From contig JAGGDU010000046.1 in NCBI GenBank assembly GCA_018457135.1, positions 15,516 to 79,515 of the forward strand: a stretch of DNA of 64,000 bases. Reading direction: 5' to 3'. Made by a program: the position numbers and the translations under genes. This DNA comes from Trichodesmium erythraeum GBRTRLIN201. Lineage in GTDB: Bacteria > Cyanobacteriota > Cyanobacteriia > Cyanobacteriales > Microcoleaceae. Positions 9,132 through 19,736 of this stretch are shown piece after piece. Below the pieces are notes generated by a model, which was given only the letters and a program-made list of their open reading frames with translations, did not search any database and was not told the DNA's origin. Positions within the stretch are counted from its first letter, which is position 1, and each line of letters begins with the position of its first letter.

Positions 9132-10079
9132 TTAAAAATCTCCCACAAATTTTACCTCTGGTTTTAATAACAAAGACCATTGCTTTTCCACCTGTTCTTG
9201 AACATGGTAAATTAGCTGTAAAATTTCGTTAGCTGTAGCTCCACCACAGTTCAGAATAAAGTTAGCATGGCGGTGAGCAACTTGGGCCATACCTATTTGA
9301 TAGCCCTTAAGTCCAGCTTGTTCAATTAACCAACCAGCAGTCTTTGGTCCAGGATTCCGAAAAACACTACCACAGCTAGGTAAATGATAAGGCTGGGTAC
9401 TTTTTCGCTTCTGAAAATTTTCAGAAGTTATGGCCGTTATTAAGGCAGGCTTTTCTCCCGGTTGTAACTGAAATGTAGCTTGAGCGACCAAAATAGATTT
9501 ACCTTGCAATTTAGAATAGCGGTAATTGTATTCCAAATCTTGAGGAGACAAAATATCTATCTCACCATTAGGTAAAATAACATGGGCATTCACTAATACA
9601 TCAGCCATACATTTACCTTGTGCCCCAGCATTCATCACCACAGCACCACCAACAGTGCCAGGGATACCAACGGCCCATTCTAAACCTTGCCAACCCATTC
9701 TAGCTGCCTTCCAAGCAAGACGTGGCAAAAACTCACCTGCTCCTACACTAAGAAGACCTGTTTCTTGTTCAAAGGAGATGTGACGGAGATAACGGCTGCC
9801 AATAACTAATCCAGATAAACCACTATCGCTGACTAGTATATTAGATCCTGCTCCTAGAAAAGTTATTGGTAATCCTTTATAGTTAGCAAACTGAAAACTA
9901 GCTTGTAGTTGATCTAATCTTTTTGGTGTAACATACCATTCAGCAGGCCCTCCAACGCGGAAAGACGTTAGAGGTGCCAGAGGAACATTAGACTTAATTA
10001 CACAGTCTTTTCCTAACAAGGGAATAGGTTGTCTTTGTGGCATTTTTTCTGAACTAGCTATGTGATAAGAAAGAGTCAT
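9132..10079 (-). CDS. murB: UDP-N-acetylenolpyruvoylglucosamine reductase
   Basis: A 315-residue FAD enzyme that reduces UDP-GlcNAc-enolpyruvate to UDP-MurNAc, the second committed step of peptidoglycan synthesis, in the cytoplasm. The N-terminal FAD-binding part shows LTSFRVGGPAEW (about 37-48) and LGAGSNILVSD. The middle has VGIPGTVGGAVVMNAGAQG. The C-terminal substrate domain has YRYSKLQGKS and the proton-donor Ser in PSCGSVFRNP, then GLKGYQIGMAQVAHRHANFI. These are type I MurB features. It follows murC on the same strand after a 257-bp gap, the usual cyanobacterial order, so the two may be co-transcribed. Everything essential is present. Confidence 0.96.
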   Translation of the reverse strand: MTLSYHIASSEKMPQRQPIPLLGKDCVIKSNVPLAPLTSFRVGGPAEWYVTPKRLDQLQASFQFANYKGLPITFLGAGSNILVSDSGLSGLVIGSRYLRHISFEQETGLLSVGAGEFLPRLAWKAARMGWQGLEWAVGIPGTVGGAVVMNAGAQGKCMADVLVNAHVILPNGEIDILSPQDLEYNYRYSKLQGKSILVAQATFQLQPGEKPALITAITSENFQKRKSTQPYHLPSCGSVFRNPGPKTAGWLIEQAGLKGYQIGMAQVAHRHANFILNCGGATANEILQLIYHVQEQVEKQWSLLLKPEVKFVGDF

Positions 10080-10336
10080 GGTGATAACTAATGCTTGAAT
10101 TATCGTAATTTAAGGAGTTTGTTTTGAAGTTAGTTAACTACCTATCAGCTTTTACCATTTCCGTGCCGAAATATTTTGCAAACAGCTATTAGTTAGCCGT
10201 TAGAGCTAGAGATTTAAATCCCTGCAAACCCCAACCGGATGATGTAGAAGTGGTTGAAACCAACTTATAAATGTCAAAAAAAATGAACTGAATGCTGAGT
10301 GTTGAGTGCTTCTTTGGCTCAAATTCATATTCTTCA

Positions 10337-11956
10337 TTAGGCTATTTCACAAGACTTGACCTGGTAGTGAGGTTGTTGATAACGTGCCATAAGTTCTGGG
10401 ATAATCTGATTTAGGTTACCCGCACTTAGAAATATTGCCAAATCTCCTGGTTTAAGAACTTGGTACAAAAATTTACTTACTGAGTCTAAAGATGATCGAT
10501 AGTAAACTTGTCGATGATACCTAGAAATAGCTTCAGCTACTTGTTGGCTGTTAATTTGACCCTCAGATGATTCTCCTGCACTGTAGATATTGGTAACAAT
10601 TACCATGTCAGCGTCATTAAAAGATTGAGCAAACTCAGAAATAAAAGCCTGAGTACGACTATAACGATGAGGTTGGAATATAGCAACAACTCTTTCGATC
10701 TTCAATGAGTTATTTTGTGTTTTGAGTGTTAATTTTTTTGTTGATATATGAGGCTTGGGACTTAATTCCTGATTTTTTTGTAAGTTAGCCGCTGCTAGAG
10801 TTGCATTAATTTCACTGGGATGATGAGCATAGTCATCAACAAATACAATACCATTGCACTCTCCTCGATATTCAAAACGACGATGAGCACCTTCAAAAAG
10901 AGCGATCGCCGAGGTAATAGTAGAAAATTCTAAACCTAATAATCTACCTACTGCCACTGCTGCCAAAGCATTACTTAAATTATGTTTACCCAATAACCTC
11001 AACTTTAATTGTCCCAAAATTTGGCCTTTTTCCCAAACACGAGCTAAGGTAACATTAGATTGGTAATGTACACAATCTACTTTATAGTGAGCGTCACTTT
11101 CGAAGTTAATACTATAACTAATAGTTGGCTGGAGTTTTTCTCTAACTGTAGAGCAGTCAATACAACCTACTAGATTTTGGCAGTTTTCTTTAAAAACTTG
11201 GAAAATTTCTACCACTTGATCCAAACTATCATAATGGTCTGGATGGTCTAACTCAATATTGGTCACTACACCAATATGAGCAGATAATTTAACTAAAGAG
11301 CCATCCGACTCGTCTGCTTCTGCCACCAGATAAGGACTTCTACCCAAACGAGCATTACCTCCCCAGGCGTCTACTTCTCCACCAATAACAATGGTGGGGT
11401 CCAAACCAGCCTCTAAAAGCATAAACCCAATTAAGCTGCTAGTTGTAGTTTTGCCATGGGTACCAGCTACAGCTATACTTTGATAATCCTGAATTAGGGC
11501 TGCCAATAAATCTGAGCGATGAAAAATTGGACATCCAAGTTCAACTGCTGCCTTATACTCAGAGTTTGTTGTATTAATTGCTGTTGAACAAACTACTTGT
11601 GGTAGTTGAGAAATTCCTTTGTGATTTTCTAATTTGACATTATGTTTTTTTGTTGTTACTTCTCCTAGACTTATGCAAGGAGTAAATTGAGATAAATTTA
11701 AGCTTGAATTGTTTGACAGAAATAAATTTTGTTCTTCAGTAGTTTGCTGAAATAACTCTAAATTTTTTGCTTCTTGGTGCCAGAATATGTGGGCTCCTAT
11801 TGCTTCTAAGCGTCTTGTTATATGGCTTGATTTGATATCGGAGCCATAAGTAGGCAACTTGCGTTTAGCTAAAATATAAGCAAGAGCAGACATTCCGATG
11901 CCCCCAATACCAATAAAATGAAATGGTTTACCAGTTAAATCAACATATTTACTCAT
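10337..11956 (-). CDS. murC: UDP-N-acetylmuramate-L-alanine ligase
   Basis: A 539-residue ATP-dependent ligase adding L-Ala to UDP-MurNAc, the first step of the peptide stem. The frame is open to 12007, but ATG at 11956 has a TAAGGAGC ribosome site and begins a few residues before the FHFIGIGGIGMSALAYIL loop. Further motifs are VAGTHGKTTTSSLI (ATP loop), EADESDGSL, NIELDHPDHY, HNLSNALAA, GAHRRFEYRG and DDYAHHPSEI. It is longer than the usual 460-490 residues. Two Asn/Ser/Lys-rich insertions stand out, one around NLFLSNNSSLNLSQ and one around KPHISTKKLTLKTQNN. Both avoid catalytic motifs and probably sit in surface loops. murB follows. Confidence 0.95.
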   Translation of the reverse strand: MSKYVDLTGKPFHFIGIGGIGMSALAYILAKRKLPTYGSDIKSSHITRRLEAIGAHIFWHQEAKNLELFQQTTEEQNLFLSNNSSLNLSQFTPCISLGEVTTKKHNVKLENHKGISQLPQVVCSTAINTTNSEYKAAVELGCPIFHRSDLLAALIQDYQSIAVAGTHGKTTTSSLIGFMLLEAGLDPTIVIGGEVDAWGGNARLGRSPYLVAEADESDGSLVKLSAHIGVVTNIELDHPDHYDSLDQVVEIFQVFKENCQNLVGCIDCSTVREKLQPTISYSINFESDAHYKVDCVHYQSNVTLARVWEKGQILGQLKLRLLGKHNLSNALAAVAVGRLLGLEFSTITSAIALFEGAHRRFEYRGECNGIVFVDDYAHHPSEINATLAAANLQKNQELSPKPHISTKKLTLKTQNNSLKIERVVAIFQPHRYSRTQAFISEFAQSFNDADMVIVTNIYSAGESSEGQINSQQVAEAISRYHRQVYYRSSLDSVSKFLYQVLKPGDLAIFLSAGNLNQIIPELMARYQQPHYQVKSCEIA

Positions 11957-12420
11957 TAATTGCTCCTTAAAATCCACACACACCACACCCTTAACACGCG
12001 ATATCATAGCAGTATTTTTTTTTTTTAGATAGAGTTTAGCAGTAATTTATTCAAAACATTGATTACCTTTGTGAATAGTCTCTATAATCTTGTGATTAAT
12101 CTGTTTGATATCAAATATTTACTTATTGGCCCGTGTTTTTCCGGACATATCTCAAAAACTGTTTGAGGATTCATTATCTGGATTTTTTCACAAAATAACA
12201 AATATTTATGGTTTTATTACATAAAATAAAAGTTCTGAAAGTCTTATACAACTTATTCTATGTATATATGGTCTACTAATTTTAGTAGTAAAATATCCAA
12301 AGCATGAAAGCTTATTCAGTTTATCTCCGTGAAAAAAAATAGTTAAAAATAAGCTAACAATGTCAGATTTGCATCCCCCTTCGTAGTAACCCAATTTGAT
12401 GTGAATAAAATATTTGTTCA
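11957..12420. other. spacer upstream of murC
   Basis: It contains the murC ribosome site at its left end and a poly-T tract near 12017-12026. The leftward open frame at 12206-12421 is not supported. It probably holds the murC promoter, which I cannot pinpoint, and perhaps the worn-out left end of the IS630 remnant. Confidence 0.35.
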
Positions 12421-13301
12421 AAAACTATTGAAACAAAAATAGCATTCGGTGGTAATGTTCACCTTAAAAAGCAAGGTAGCAAACTAAGAAGTATATTACA
12501 TTCTCACAGAACTCAATTGATAGAGATGGTAGAAAAATATTCAGACTATACCCTAAATGAATACTTTGAATATTGGTTATAGTGAGATAACCAATTTTTG
12601 AGCCCTAGTATCATGTGTCGCTTTTTATATCGGTGAGAGCCGAAACTAAAAAAATGCAATCCTACCAGAAAAAACCATACGCAGAAGCCAATCGGCCATT
12701 GAAATAGTCAAAATTTTGAGGTATAAAATTGGGAAAAAGTGAAAAATGTAAAGCCTAAAAACTTAGTCTTCTTGAATGAAGTGGGTGTTTGATTGGGCTT
12801 AATACGTTTTATGTCTGCCAACTCTGAAACTTATGCACATTCTTAATCTAGTAGTAGAGTATTATGATTATTCACCATTTTCAAGAGGCAAAAAAGTTAT
12901 ATTTATTGAATAAGTTAGTATCACAAAATTGGTAATATCAATAACACTTAATGGGGTTTATATATGGTAAAAAAAAATATTTTTTTATATAACTTTTTTT
13001 GATGCCTAGTCTATGGGAAATAGCAGTAGTAGTAATGGATAATTTAGCAGCCCACAAATTCAAAATAATTGAAGCATTAATTTAATTCATTTGGGGTAAG
13101 TATAATGAATTTATCATCTTATTCATGGGAGCTTAATCCCATAGAATTATGGTGCTCACCATCAATTTTTTTTTGCTTGGGTTGAAACCTATCACAGCAA
13201 ATATGGTCGATATAATATAAGCTAAGGATACTCTTTTTATTAAAAACTAATTACTTCAAAACTATTTTCCAAACTGTTTTTTTTGTTAATGTACCTCATA
13301 A
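12421..13301 (+). pseudogene. IS630-family transposase, decayed
   Basis: Reading +1 from 12421 gives recognisable IS630 transposase interrupted by stops: QLIEMVEKYSDYTLNEYFEY, then SPSIMCRFLYR, WEKVKNVKPKNLVFLNEVGV and GLIRFMSA. After a frameshift near 13000 comes the catalytic stretch AVVVMDNLAAHKFKIIEALI (13030-13080). After another shift comes YSWELNPIELWCSPS (about 13123-13166), which matches the family's PYSPELNPIELWWS. The end resembles NWFTNCCYCTS and stops at 13299-13301. At least seven in-frame stops and two frameshifts make it dead. I could not define terminal inverted repeats. Confidence 0.85.
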
Positions 13302-14775
13302 ACCACCGAATAAATGCTTATAACCCAAATCGGTTAATTGAAAAATAGAAATGGCAATGGTAAATAAGCTTCAGATAAAACCAAAACTATCAAATTATTG
13401 AAACCTTGATTGAGCAATTCATGTTATGAAACTGCAAAATAAATCCTAAAAATAAATCCTATACTCAACCATATTATAGCTATGAGAATATAGTATTTTT
13501 TGGAGTATTTTTCAATCTTTTTCCTACATCTACTTCTTCTAATTCTCCACTTAATAATACCAAACCTCAAAAGTCTTGCGATTTTTTTTGACAGTAGGGA
13601 ATAGAAAGTAAGATTCGGTAATAAGTAGTTACTGTAGTTTGGCTCTATAATCCTTAAAAACTTTGCTTTTAATTATTTATTACCTAATAACTGAAGTATT
13701 GAACAAGTTGTCGCATTATTTTTAGGAATTAGTAACTTAAAATATAAATCGCGGGCGTCAATACTAAATGCCTTGTATCACCTATTCCGTCTCTACCGAA
13801 CAATTATTTGGACTTTGGGAAAATCTCAGGTTCAGCTCATCTTAACAATCATTGACAAATAGCATCTTTTCTGAACCTATTGCCCTGAAAGTTTTTGAGA
13901 TTAATTTAGTGAGAAAAATACATTCCAATTGTTAAGCCACGAAAACCGATAATATGAAAATTCTATGATCTTCATAATTCCTTAGAAAGCTTGTACTGCA
14001 AATAGATCATAAAAATATTTATTTGTCAATAAAATTTTAGGTGAGCTTGCCCTGGGGAAAATCTAAGTGTCGCGAGGATAAATCATTATTCCATTTTGGT
14101 TAATTGGATAATAAACAGTTGACTAATAGAGTAGGAGCAAAATTGTCTATTGTCTGTATACCGTAACCAAAAGTTTAATATGAAAAATATTGTAGTTTAA
14201 GTCTTTGAGGATATATAACCTCCATTTAAGATAAAACAGTAACTTTGTCAAGATTTATACCACAATTAGTACAACAGAACTTGAAGTTAACTGCATATTT
14301 GCTTTAATAAATTACTTGGAATCATAATTAAAACTACAAAAGAATATTAGATTACCACTTTGTTGTATGATAATTCTCAAGGTTAATTTTTTTTTAAGCT
14401 CTCCTGGGCAAAATTCATATAACTTCTTGAAAAATAAGGAATGTGGAGTTAAGCCCTCTTAGAGTTTAGAGCTGAAATAAATACAGCACTTTCTGTTTTT
14501 ATGATGTACATGTTTGGCGATATTGATGCCCATAACACAAAAGTGTTACTGCTAACTCCTTGTACCTCATTTATCCTAAATCTGCTGTATCTGAAACTTT
14601 TGAAACTATCAATAAGTAACCGGTGGGGCATCTACGGGGACTTAAATCTTTTAACTGGGAATATATCCACTTAGCTGGATAAGTTTATTGAAAACCCTAT
14701 ACTGAAAATTTTTTTATTAGTATGTGGGACTGTCTAAAAATTTCAATTTTATAAGCTACTATTAGGAGGTAAAAA
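13302..14775. other. long spacer upstream of gap2
   Basis: A 1.47-kb stretch without a supportable gene. A short duplicated AAATAAATCCTA unit lies near 13438-13463. The frame at 14449-14631 is not credible. The gap2 promoter should lie near the right end. The best element seen is the ribosome site AGGAGGT at 14764-14770. Confidence 0.4.
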
Positions 14776-15795
14776 GTGATTAGAGTTGCCATAAATGGTT
14801 TTGGACGTATTGGACGGAATTTTTTACGTTGCTTGCTTACTCGTACAGATAGTCAACTCGATCTTGTAGCTGTTAATGATACTTCTGACCCCAAAACCAA
14901 TGCTCATCTGCTAAAGTATGACTCAATGTTGGGTACTTTAAAAGATGTAGATATTAGTACGGATGAAAATTCTATTACAGTCAATGGTAAAACAATTAAA
15001 TGTGTTTCTGACCGTAATCCTTTAAATTTACCATGGGCAGACTGGGGTATTGACTTAATTATTGAATCTACAGGTGTATTTGTGACTGAGGAAGGAGCTT
15101 CAAAGCATTTACAGGCTGGAGCTAAAAAGGTTTTAATTACTGCTCCTGGTAAGGGTGGACAAATTGGTACTTTTGTAGTAGGTGTTAATCATCAGGATTA
15201 TAAGCATGAAGATTACAATATTATCAGTAATGCTAGCTGTACAACTAATTGTCTAGCTCCTATTGTCAAGGTCATCCATGACAACTTTGGTATTATCAAA
15301 GGTACAATGACTACAACTCACAGTTATACAGGCGACCAACGTATTTTGGATGCTAGCCACAGAGATGTACGAAGAGCCAGGGCTGCGGCGGTAAATATTG
15401 TGCCAACTTCTACAGGTGCAGCTAAAGCAGTAGCTCTAGTAATTCCAGAAATGAAAGGTAAATTAAATGGTATTGCGATGCGTGTTCCTACTCCTAACGT
15501 TTCTGTGGTAGATTTGGTTGCTCAAGTTGAGAAAAAGACATTTGTTGAACAGGTAAATGAAGTTATGGAGGTGGCTGCTAAAGGGCCAATGAAGGGAATC
15601 ATTGAATACAGTGATTTACCTTTAGTTTCTATCGACTATCGTGGCCATGATTGCTCTTCAATTGTTGATGCTAGCCTGACAATGGTTATGGATGGGGATA
15701 TGGTAAAAGTTATTGCTTGGTATGATAATGAGTGGGGTTACAGTCAGCGTGTTGTAGACTTGGCTGAAGTTGTAGCACAGAATTGGGCTGCCTAG
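14776..15795 (+). CDS. gap2: NADP-type glyceraldehyde-3-phosphate dehydrogenase
   Basis: A 339-residue tetrameric enzyme interconverting glyceraldehyde-3-phosphate and 1,3-bisphosphoglycerate. The Gap2 type works with NADP(H) in the Calvin cycle and with NAD(H) in gluconeogenesis. The N-terminal Rossmann motif is [10 protein letters not shown] (residues 7-16). The coenzyme-loop [18 protein letters not shown] (33-50) is the plant/cyanobacterial Gap2 form. The catalytic Cys is C155 in [12 protein letters not shown]. The C-terminal half has [12 protein letters not shown]. It starts at GTG with a perfect AGGAGGT site six bases upstream, suggesting strong translation. It is monocistronic and complete. 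Confidence 0.96.
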   Translation: MIRVAINGFGRIGRNFLRCLLTRTDSQLDLVAVNDTSDPKTNAHLLKYDSMLGTLKDVDISTDENSITVNGKTIKCVSDRNPLNLPWADWGIDLIIESTGVFVTEEGASKHLQAGAKKVLITAPGKGGQIGTFVVGVNHQDYKHEDYNIISNASCTTNCLAPIVKVIHDNFGIIKGTMTTTHSYTGDQRILDASHRDVRRARAAAVNIVPTSTGAAKAVALVIPEMKGKLNGIAMRVPTPNVSVVDLVAQVEKKTFVEQVNEVMEVAAKGPMKGIIEYSDLPLVSIDYRGHDCSSIVDASLTMVMDGDMVKVIAWYDNEWGYSQRVVDLAEVVAQNWAA

Positions 15796-16024
15796 TGTTT
15801 TTAAGTTTTGACTTTTTAAACTTTTAACAAAATCAGGAGTTACGGGGGCAAATCCGGAAACCAAGTTTTTTGGTAGATTTTTATTGTTAAAAACAATGAT
15901 TTATTTTATAAACAGGGTTTCCCGTGTATAAGTTCTAACAATGAAATATCAAACTCCAAGTATTAAAATAGCCATGATCAGGTTTGGATTATAATGCAGG
16001 AGAAGATCACAATAAATAACTTTT

Positions 16025-17050
16025 TCAAAAATGTTGAAATCCTTGGCTAAGTGTAAGTTGCTCATTTGGGTATATTCCTTGGCTATCTATTAATAAGATG
16101 TCGGTGTTGTTTGTGGTTGTACCCACTATGGCTGCACCGACTCCAATCCTTTTTACTAATTCTTGGCCACAATTTGGTGGAAGGCACAAAACTAACTCGA
16201 AATCTTCTCCTCCATATAGTGCCCAGTTTAATGCTTGTTCATCTGAGACGAATTTAGTCAAGGAGTGAGGAATAGGAATTTGATTACGTTCTATCCTGGC
16301 CCCTATTTGGGATGCTTGACAAATCTGAATAATTGCATCTGCCAGGCCATCACTACTATCCATTCCTCCTACTAAAATAGAGTTTTTGCTACCTTTTGTA
16401 GCACTGAAACTATTTAAGGAAAGACAATCCCATAAAGTATCTAAAATGTCAAGCCTTGGTTTAGGTCTTTGGTGAGCCAAAATTAGGTCAGAACGTTCGA
16501 GTTCTGTGAGAGATTCACCTAGTTCTGGATAAAGTAATAATTCTAAGCCAGCCCTTGATGCTCCATGAACTCCAGTGGCAACAATTACATTTTTTGGTTG
16601 ACAATTTGAGCGAAGAATGGTATATCCGCCATCTATTTGTCCAAAAGCAGTAATTGAGATCGTAGAAACTGGGGATCGCACAATATCTCCACCAACTATA
16701 GGAGTATTGTATGGCTGCAAGCATTCAGAAATACCTTGATAGAGTTGTTCGCACCAAGCAATGGGTGTATCCACAGTCAAACCAAGAGCGATCGTAATTC
16801 CAATGGGAAACGCTCCCATTGCTGCGATATCGGATAAGTTAGCAGCAGCACTACGCCAACCTACATCTTCAGGAGAGGTTGTGCGATCACTAAAATGTAC
16901 TCCATCAACAAGTGTATCAGTTGTCACCACTAATGACTTGTTGGGTTGAGTTGGCAAAATGGCGGCATCATCCCCAATAATATTTTCTGGACAAAAATGG
17001 CGCAATTTTTTTAAAAGCTCTTGTTCGCTAATATCTTTAACTTTGAGCAT
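16025..17050 (-). CDS. thiL: thiamine-monophosphate kinase
   Basis: A 341-residue kinase that phosphorylates thiamine monophosphate to thiamine diphosphate with ATP, the last step of cofactor synthesis. It belongs to the PurM/SelD-like fold. Visible motifs are GDDAAILP (about 26-33), TTDTLVDGVHF with the metal-binding Asp, WRSAAANLSDIAAMGA, PIVGGDIVRS, GVHGASRAGLELL, GGMDSSDGLADAI and YGGEDFELVLCLP. The order and length fit the family. It is convergent with gap2, 229 bp apart, and no other thiamine gene is near. ATG at 17050 gives a natural N-terminus. Confidence 0.95.
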   Translation of the reverse strand: MLKVKDISEQELLKKLRHFCPENIIGDDAAILPTQPNKSLVVTTDTLVDGVHFSDRTTSPEDVGWRSAAANLSDIAAMGAFPIGITIALGLTVDTPIAWCEQLYQGISECLQPYNTPIVGGDIVRSPVSTISITAFGQIDGGYTILRSNCQPKNVIVATGVHGASRAGLELLLYPELGESLTELERSDLILAHQRPKPRLDILDTLWDCLSLNSFSATKGSKNSILVGGMDSSDGLADAIIQICQASQIGARIERNQIPIPHSLTKFVSDEQALNWALYGGEDFELVLCLPPNCGQELVKRIGVGAAIVGTTTNNTDILLIDSQGIYPNEQLTLSQGFQHF

Positions 17051-17709
17051 GATAATTGATTTAAATTAATATTTCTGATTATTCTTTTTTCTTTCTTCCT
17101 ATTTTAGTGTTTAATAGAGAGCTATAGTATACTGTAAAAAATCAATAATTTTTGCACCTACGATATTAATAGAAAATTTTATTATTTATAAATAGTTGAT
17201 TAATTTGTTAATTTCACGAAAATCTCTCTTATTGATCTAAGCCCTTAAAAAAAAAGGGTCAGATTTAACAATCAGTTTTTTACCCTTAGTTGAAAATAGA
17301 TTTATGGTAGATACTGGTGTATGATCCTAGACCATAATTAGGGCTGGCTAAATAAATATATAATCCTTATTTATAATTAGCTTAAGTGGTTCTAAACATT
17401 GAGAAAAGTGCCAAAAAATTATGAAATTAACATTCATCCTACTTGGAGTTTTCCCTGACCTAAGTCGAAAAAATTGAAAAATTTCGGGGTATTAAGCTTG
17501 TTACTAAACCAAGGGATAAATCTTTCTATAAATAGTAAATCCTATCTTTTACTTCCTCTTCCTCTCAAACTACAATTTATCCTGCACTCTATACAACGGG
17601 ATAAATCGTGTAGTAAGCTACATTTTTTTTAGTTTAAATAATTAATGATAGTTTACAGTAGAAGATAAAAGAGGACTTATTAACATTACTTTAATAAATT
17701 TCCTGATCT
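17051..17709. other. divergent spacer between thiL and the channel gene
   Basis: It should contain two promoters facing outward, neither identifiable with confidence. A CCCTT-A(n)-AAGGG inverted repeat lies at about 17246-17259. No gene is seen. Confidence 0.35.
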
Positions 17710-19407
17710 ATGAAACCTAGAATCATAGTTTGTGGCCTGGGTCGTACCGGTTACAAAATATTCCGTCTATTAAGACAGCAGGGTGCAACAGTTGTTGGCA
17801 TAAGTGAGCGCCCACTCCGTGGAGAGGGTTCAGAAATTATCATCGGCAACTTTCGATCAGCATCTACTTTATTAGCAGCAGGTATTCAAAGTGCTCATAC
17901 TCTGATTTTAACAGGGAAAGATGAATCTGTTAATTTGGGAGTTTTAATGTTAGCAAGGATTTTGAATCCTAAAATTCGGATTATTAATCGCTTGTTTAAC
18001 ACAAGTTTGGGCGATCGCTTAGATCATACTTTGACTGACCACACAAGCATGAGTGTGTCAGCTTTAGCAGCCCCAGTGTTTGCTTTTGCAGCACTAGGAA
18101 ATCATGCTATTGGTCAGCTACAGATGTACAACCAGACCTGGCCTATGTACGAAGAATTAATCGATCATAATCATCCTTGGGTAGATCGTAAGCTAACTTC
18201 GCTTTGGGATGATCGTGATTTGATGTTAATTTACTACATACCAGTAGGAGATCCAATCGATCTAATCTCTGCAGTAGTACAAGAGCGAGAGTTAAAAGTA
18301 GGCGATCGAGTAATTATTGCTAGCAAACCTAGTATCCGAAATCGCAGACAAAATTTAATTCACAGCTTATTCAGAATATTTGGTAGACTTAGACAATTTC
18401 AGCGACATAGTAAATCTGCAGTCATCCTTAACTTAGCTCTTTTAGTAACAGTTTTAGTTTGTACTATTACTTATATTAGTATTAACCTGAATAATAGTTT
18501 CGTTGATTCTCTGTACTTTACTGTTGGTATGATTACAGGAGCAGGGGGAAATGAAAAAATAGCAGAACAAGCACCAGGTAGTATCAAAATATTTACCTCA
18601 ATAATGATGCTTGTAGGTACAGCGATCGTCGGTATTTGCTATGCACTTCTAAATGACTTTGTATTGGGTACTCGCTTGCAAGAATATTGGGATGCTGCCC
18701 GCATTCCTGTACGCAATCATTATATTATCTGTGGGTTTGGTGGCATTGGTTTACATATTGCTAAGCAACTTATTGCTAGTGGTTATGAAGTAGTAATAAT
18801 AGAACCCGATCCTAAGTGTCGATTTCTCAATATTGCCAGATCAATGAAAATTACTGTGATTGAGGGAGATGCAAGTTTATCTTCGACTTTAGAGGTTGCC
18901 AATATTGAAAAAGCCGAAGCTCTATTAGCTGTAACTGGTAATGATATTATTAACTTGAAAATTGCTTTGAGTGCCAAAGGTCTGATGCCGAAAGTATCAG
19001 TTGTAGTGAGAAATCAAGATCCGCATTTAGCCCTCATGGTACAACAAGTCTTTGAATTTGAATCTGTACTTAGTCCCACAGAATTAGCAGCTCCTGCTTT
19101 TGCTGCAGCAGCTATTGGTGGTAGAATTCTTGGCAATGGAATTACTGCAGATAGTTTGTGGGTAGCATTAGCCACTTTAATTACACCGGGACATCCTTTT
19201 TGTGGTAAACTTACTAAAAATGTGGCTCATAGTGCTGACTTTGTACCTTTGTATATAGAAAGCAACGGAAAAGAAATTCATGGTTGGGATTTGTTATCTG
19301 CGACTCTGAACTCAGGTGATGTTTTGTACTTAACGATGCCAGCTAATAGACTAGACAAACTGTGGAGAAATGCGAGTATACAATTAACGAGTAATGTAGT
19401 TGAATAA
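17710..19407 (+). CDS. RCK-pore-RCK ion channel with atypical filter
   Basis: A 565-residue membrane protein. It has an N-terminal NAD-binding RCK/TrkA-N domain (VCGLGRTGYKIF at 7-18), a two-helix pore module (TM about 238-258 and 293-315) and a second TrkA-N domain (CGFGGIGLHIAKQL from 341). TrkA-C-like parts include DLLSATLNSGDVLYL near the end. In potassium channels the re-entrant loop carries TVGYGD; here the same position reads TVGMITGAGGNE (271-282), so the selectivity filter is not canonical. Such cyanobacterial proteins are annotated as NAD-binding potassium channel proteins, but ion choice is uncertain. The gene is single, with no transporter partner. The frame and both nucleotide loops are intact. 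Confidence 0.85.
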   Translation: MKPRIIVCGLGRTGYKIFRLLRQQGATVVGISERPLRGEGSEIIIGNFRSASTLLAAGIQSAHTLILTGKDESVNLGVLMLARILNPKIRIINRLFNTSLGDRLDHTLTDHTSMSVSALAAPVFAFAALGNHAIGQLQMYNQTWPMYEELIDHNHPWVDRKLTSLWDDRDLMLIYYIPVGDPIDLISAVVQERELKVGDRVIIASKPSIRNRRQNLIHSLFRIFGRLRQFQRHSKSAVILNLALLVTVLVCTITYISINLNNSFVDSLYFTVGMITGAGGNEKIAEQAPGSIKIFTSIMMLVGTAIVGICYALLNDFVLGTRLQEYWDAARIPVRNHYIICGFGGIGLHIAKQLIASGYEVVIIEPDPKCRFLNIARSMKITVIEGDASLSSTLEVANIEKAEALLAVTGNDIINLKIALSAKGLMPKVSVVVRNQDPHLALMVQQVFEFESVLSPTELAAPAFAAAAIGGRILGNGITADSLWVALATLITPGHPFCGKLTKNVAHSADFVPLYIESNGKEIHGWDLLSATLNSGDVLYLTMPANRLDKLWRNASIQLTSNVVE

Positions 19408-19736
19408 ACAGAAAACCCTATCAATAAATTTTTAGGGCTAATCACTGTTGGTTATAATCTAATATTATCTATGATAATATGTAATTATCTTTCTTTATAC
19501 TACTTGGATTCAAAACTGAATTAGACTAAAATAACCAGCCAAAAACATTGCTGGTCAAACACGAGCTCTGTAGTATGTCATGTAAATAAATTGGGGTTTG
19601 TGGTTAAGAAAAAACATCCTTTTTTCATAACTTCTCAAATCTCACCAAGTGTAAGATAAACTTTTCCAATACCATTGACTTATATAAGCTTTTGGTAGCT
19701 ATGGTTAAACCAAAAACTGTTGGTATTATGAAGTAT
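19408..19736. other. spacer before the TnpB remnant
   Basis: A weak CCCTA/TAGGG inverted repeat follows the channel gene (19416-19437), but it lacks a U-run. The right part may hold unrecognisable N-terminal TnpB sequence. Confidence 0.35.

Noticed and set aside
12206-12421. Reverse 71-codon frame
   Set aside because: No motif, and the region is better explained as murC upstream spacer and IS630 flank.
17246-17262. CCCTT-A(n)-AAGGG as a terminator
   Set aside because: It lies between divergent genes, the loop is a poly-A tract and there is no U-run, so a terminator role is unsupported.
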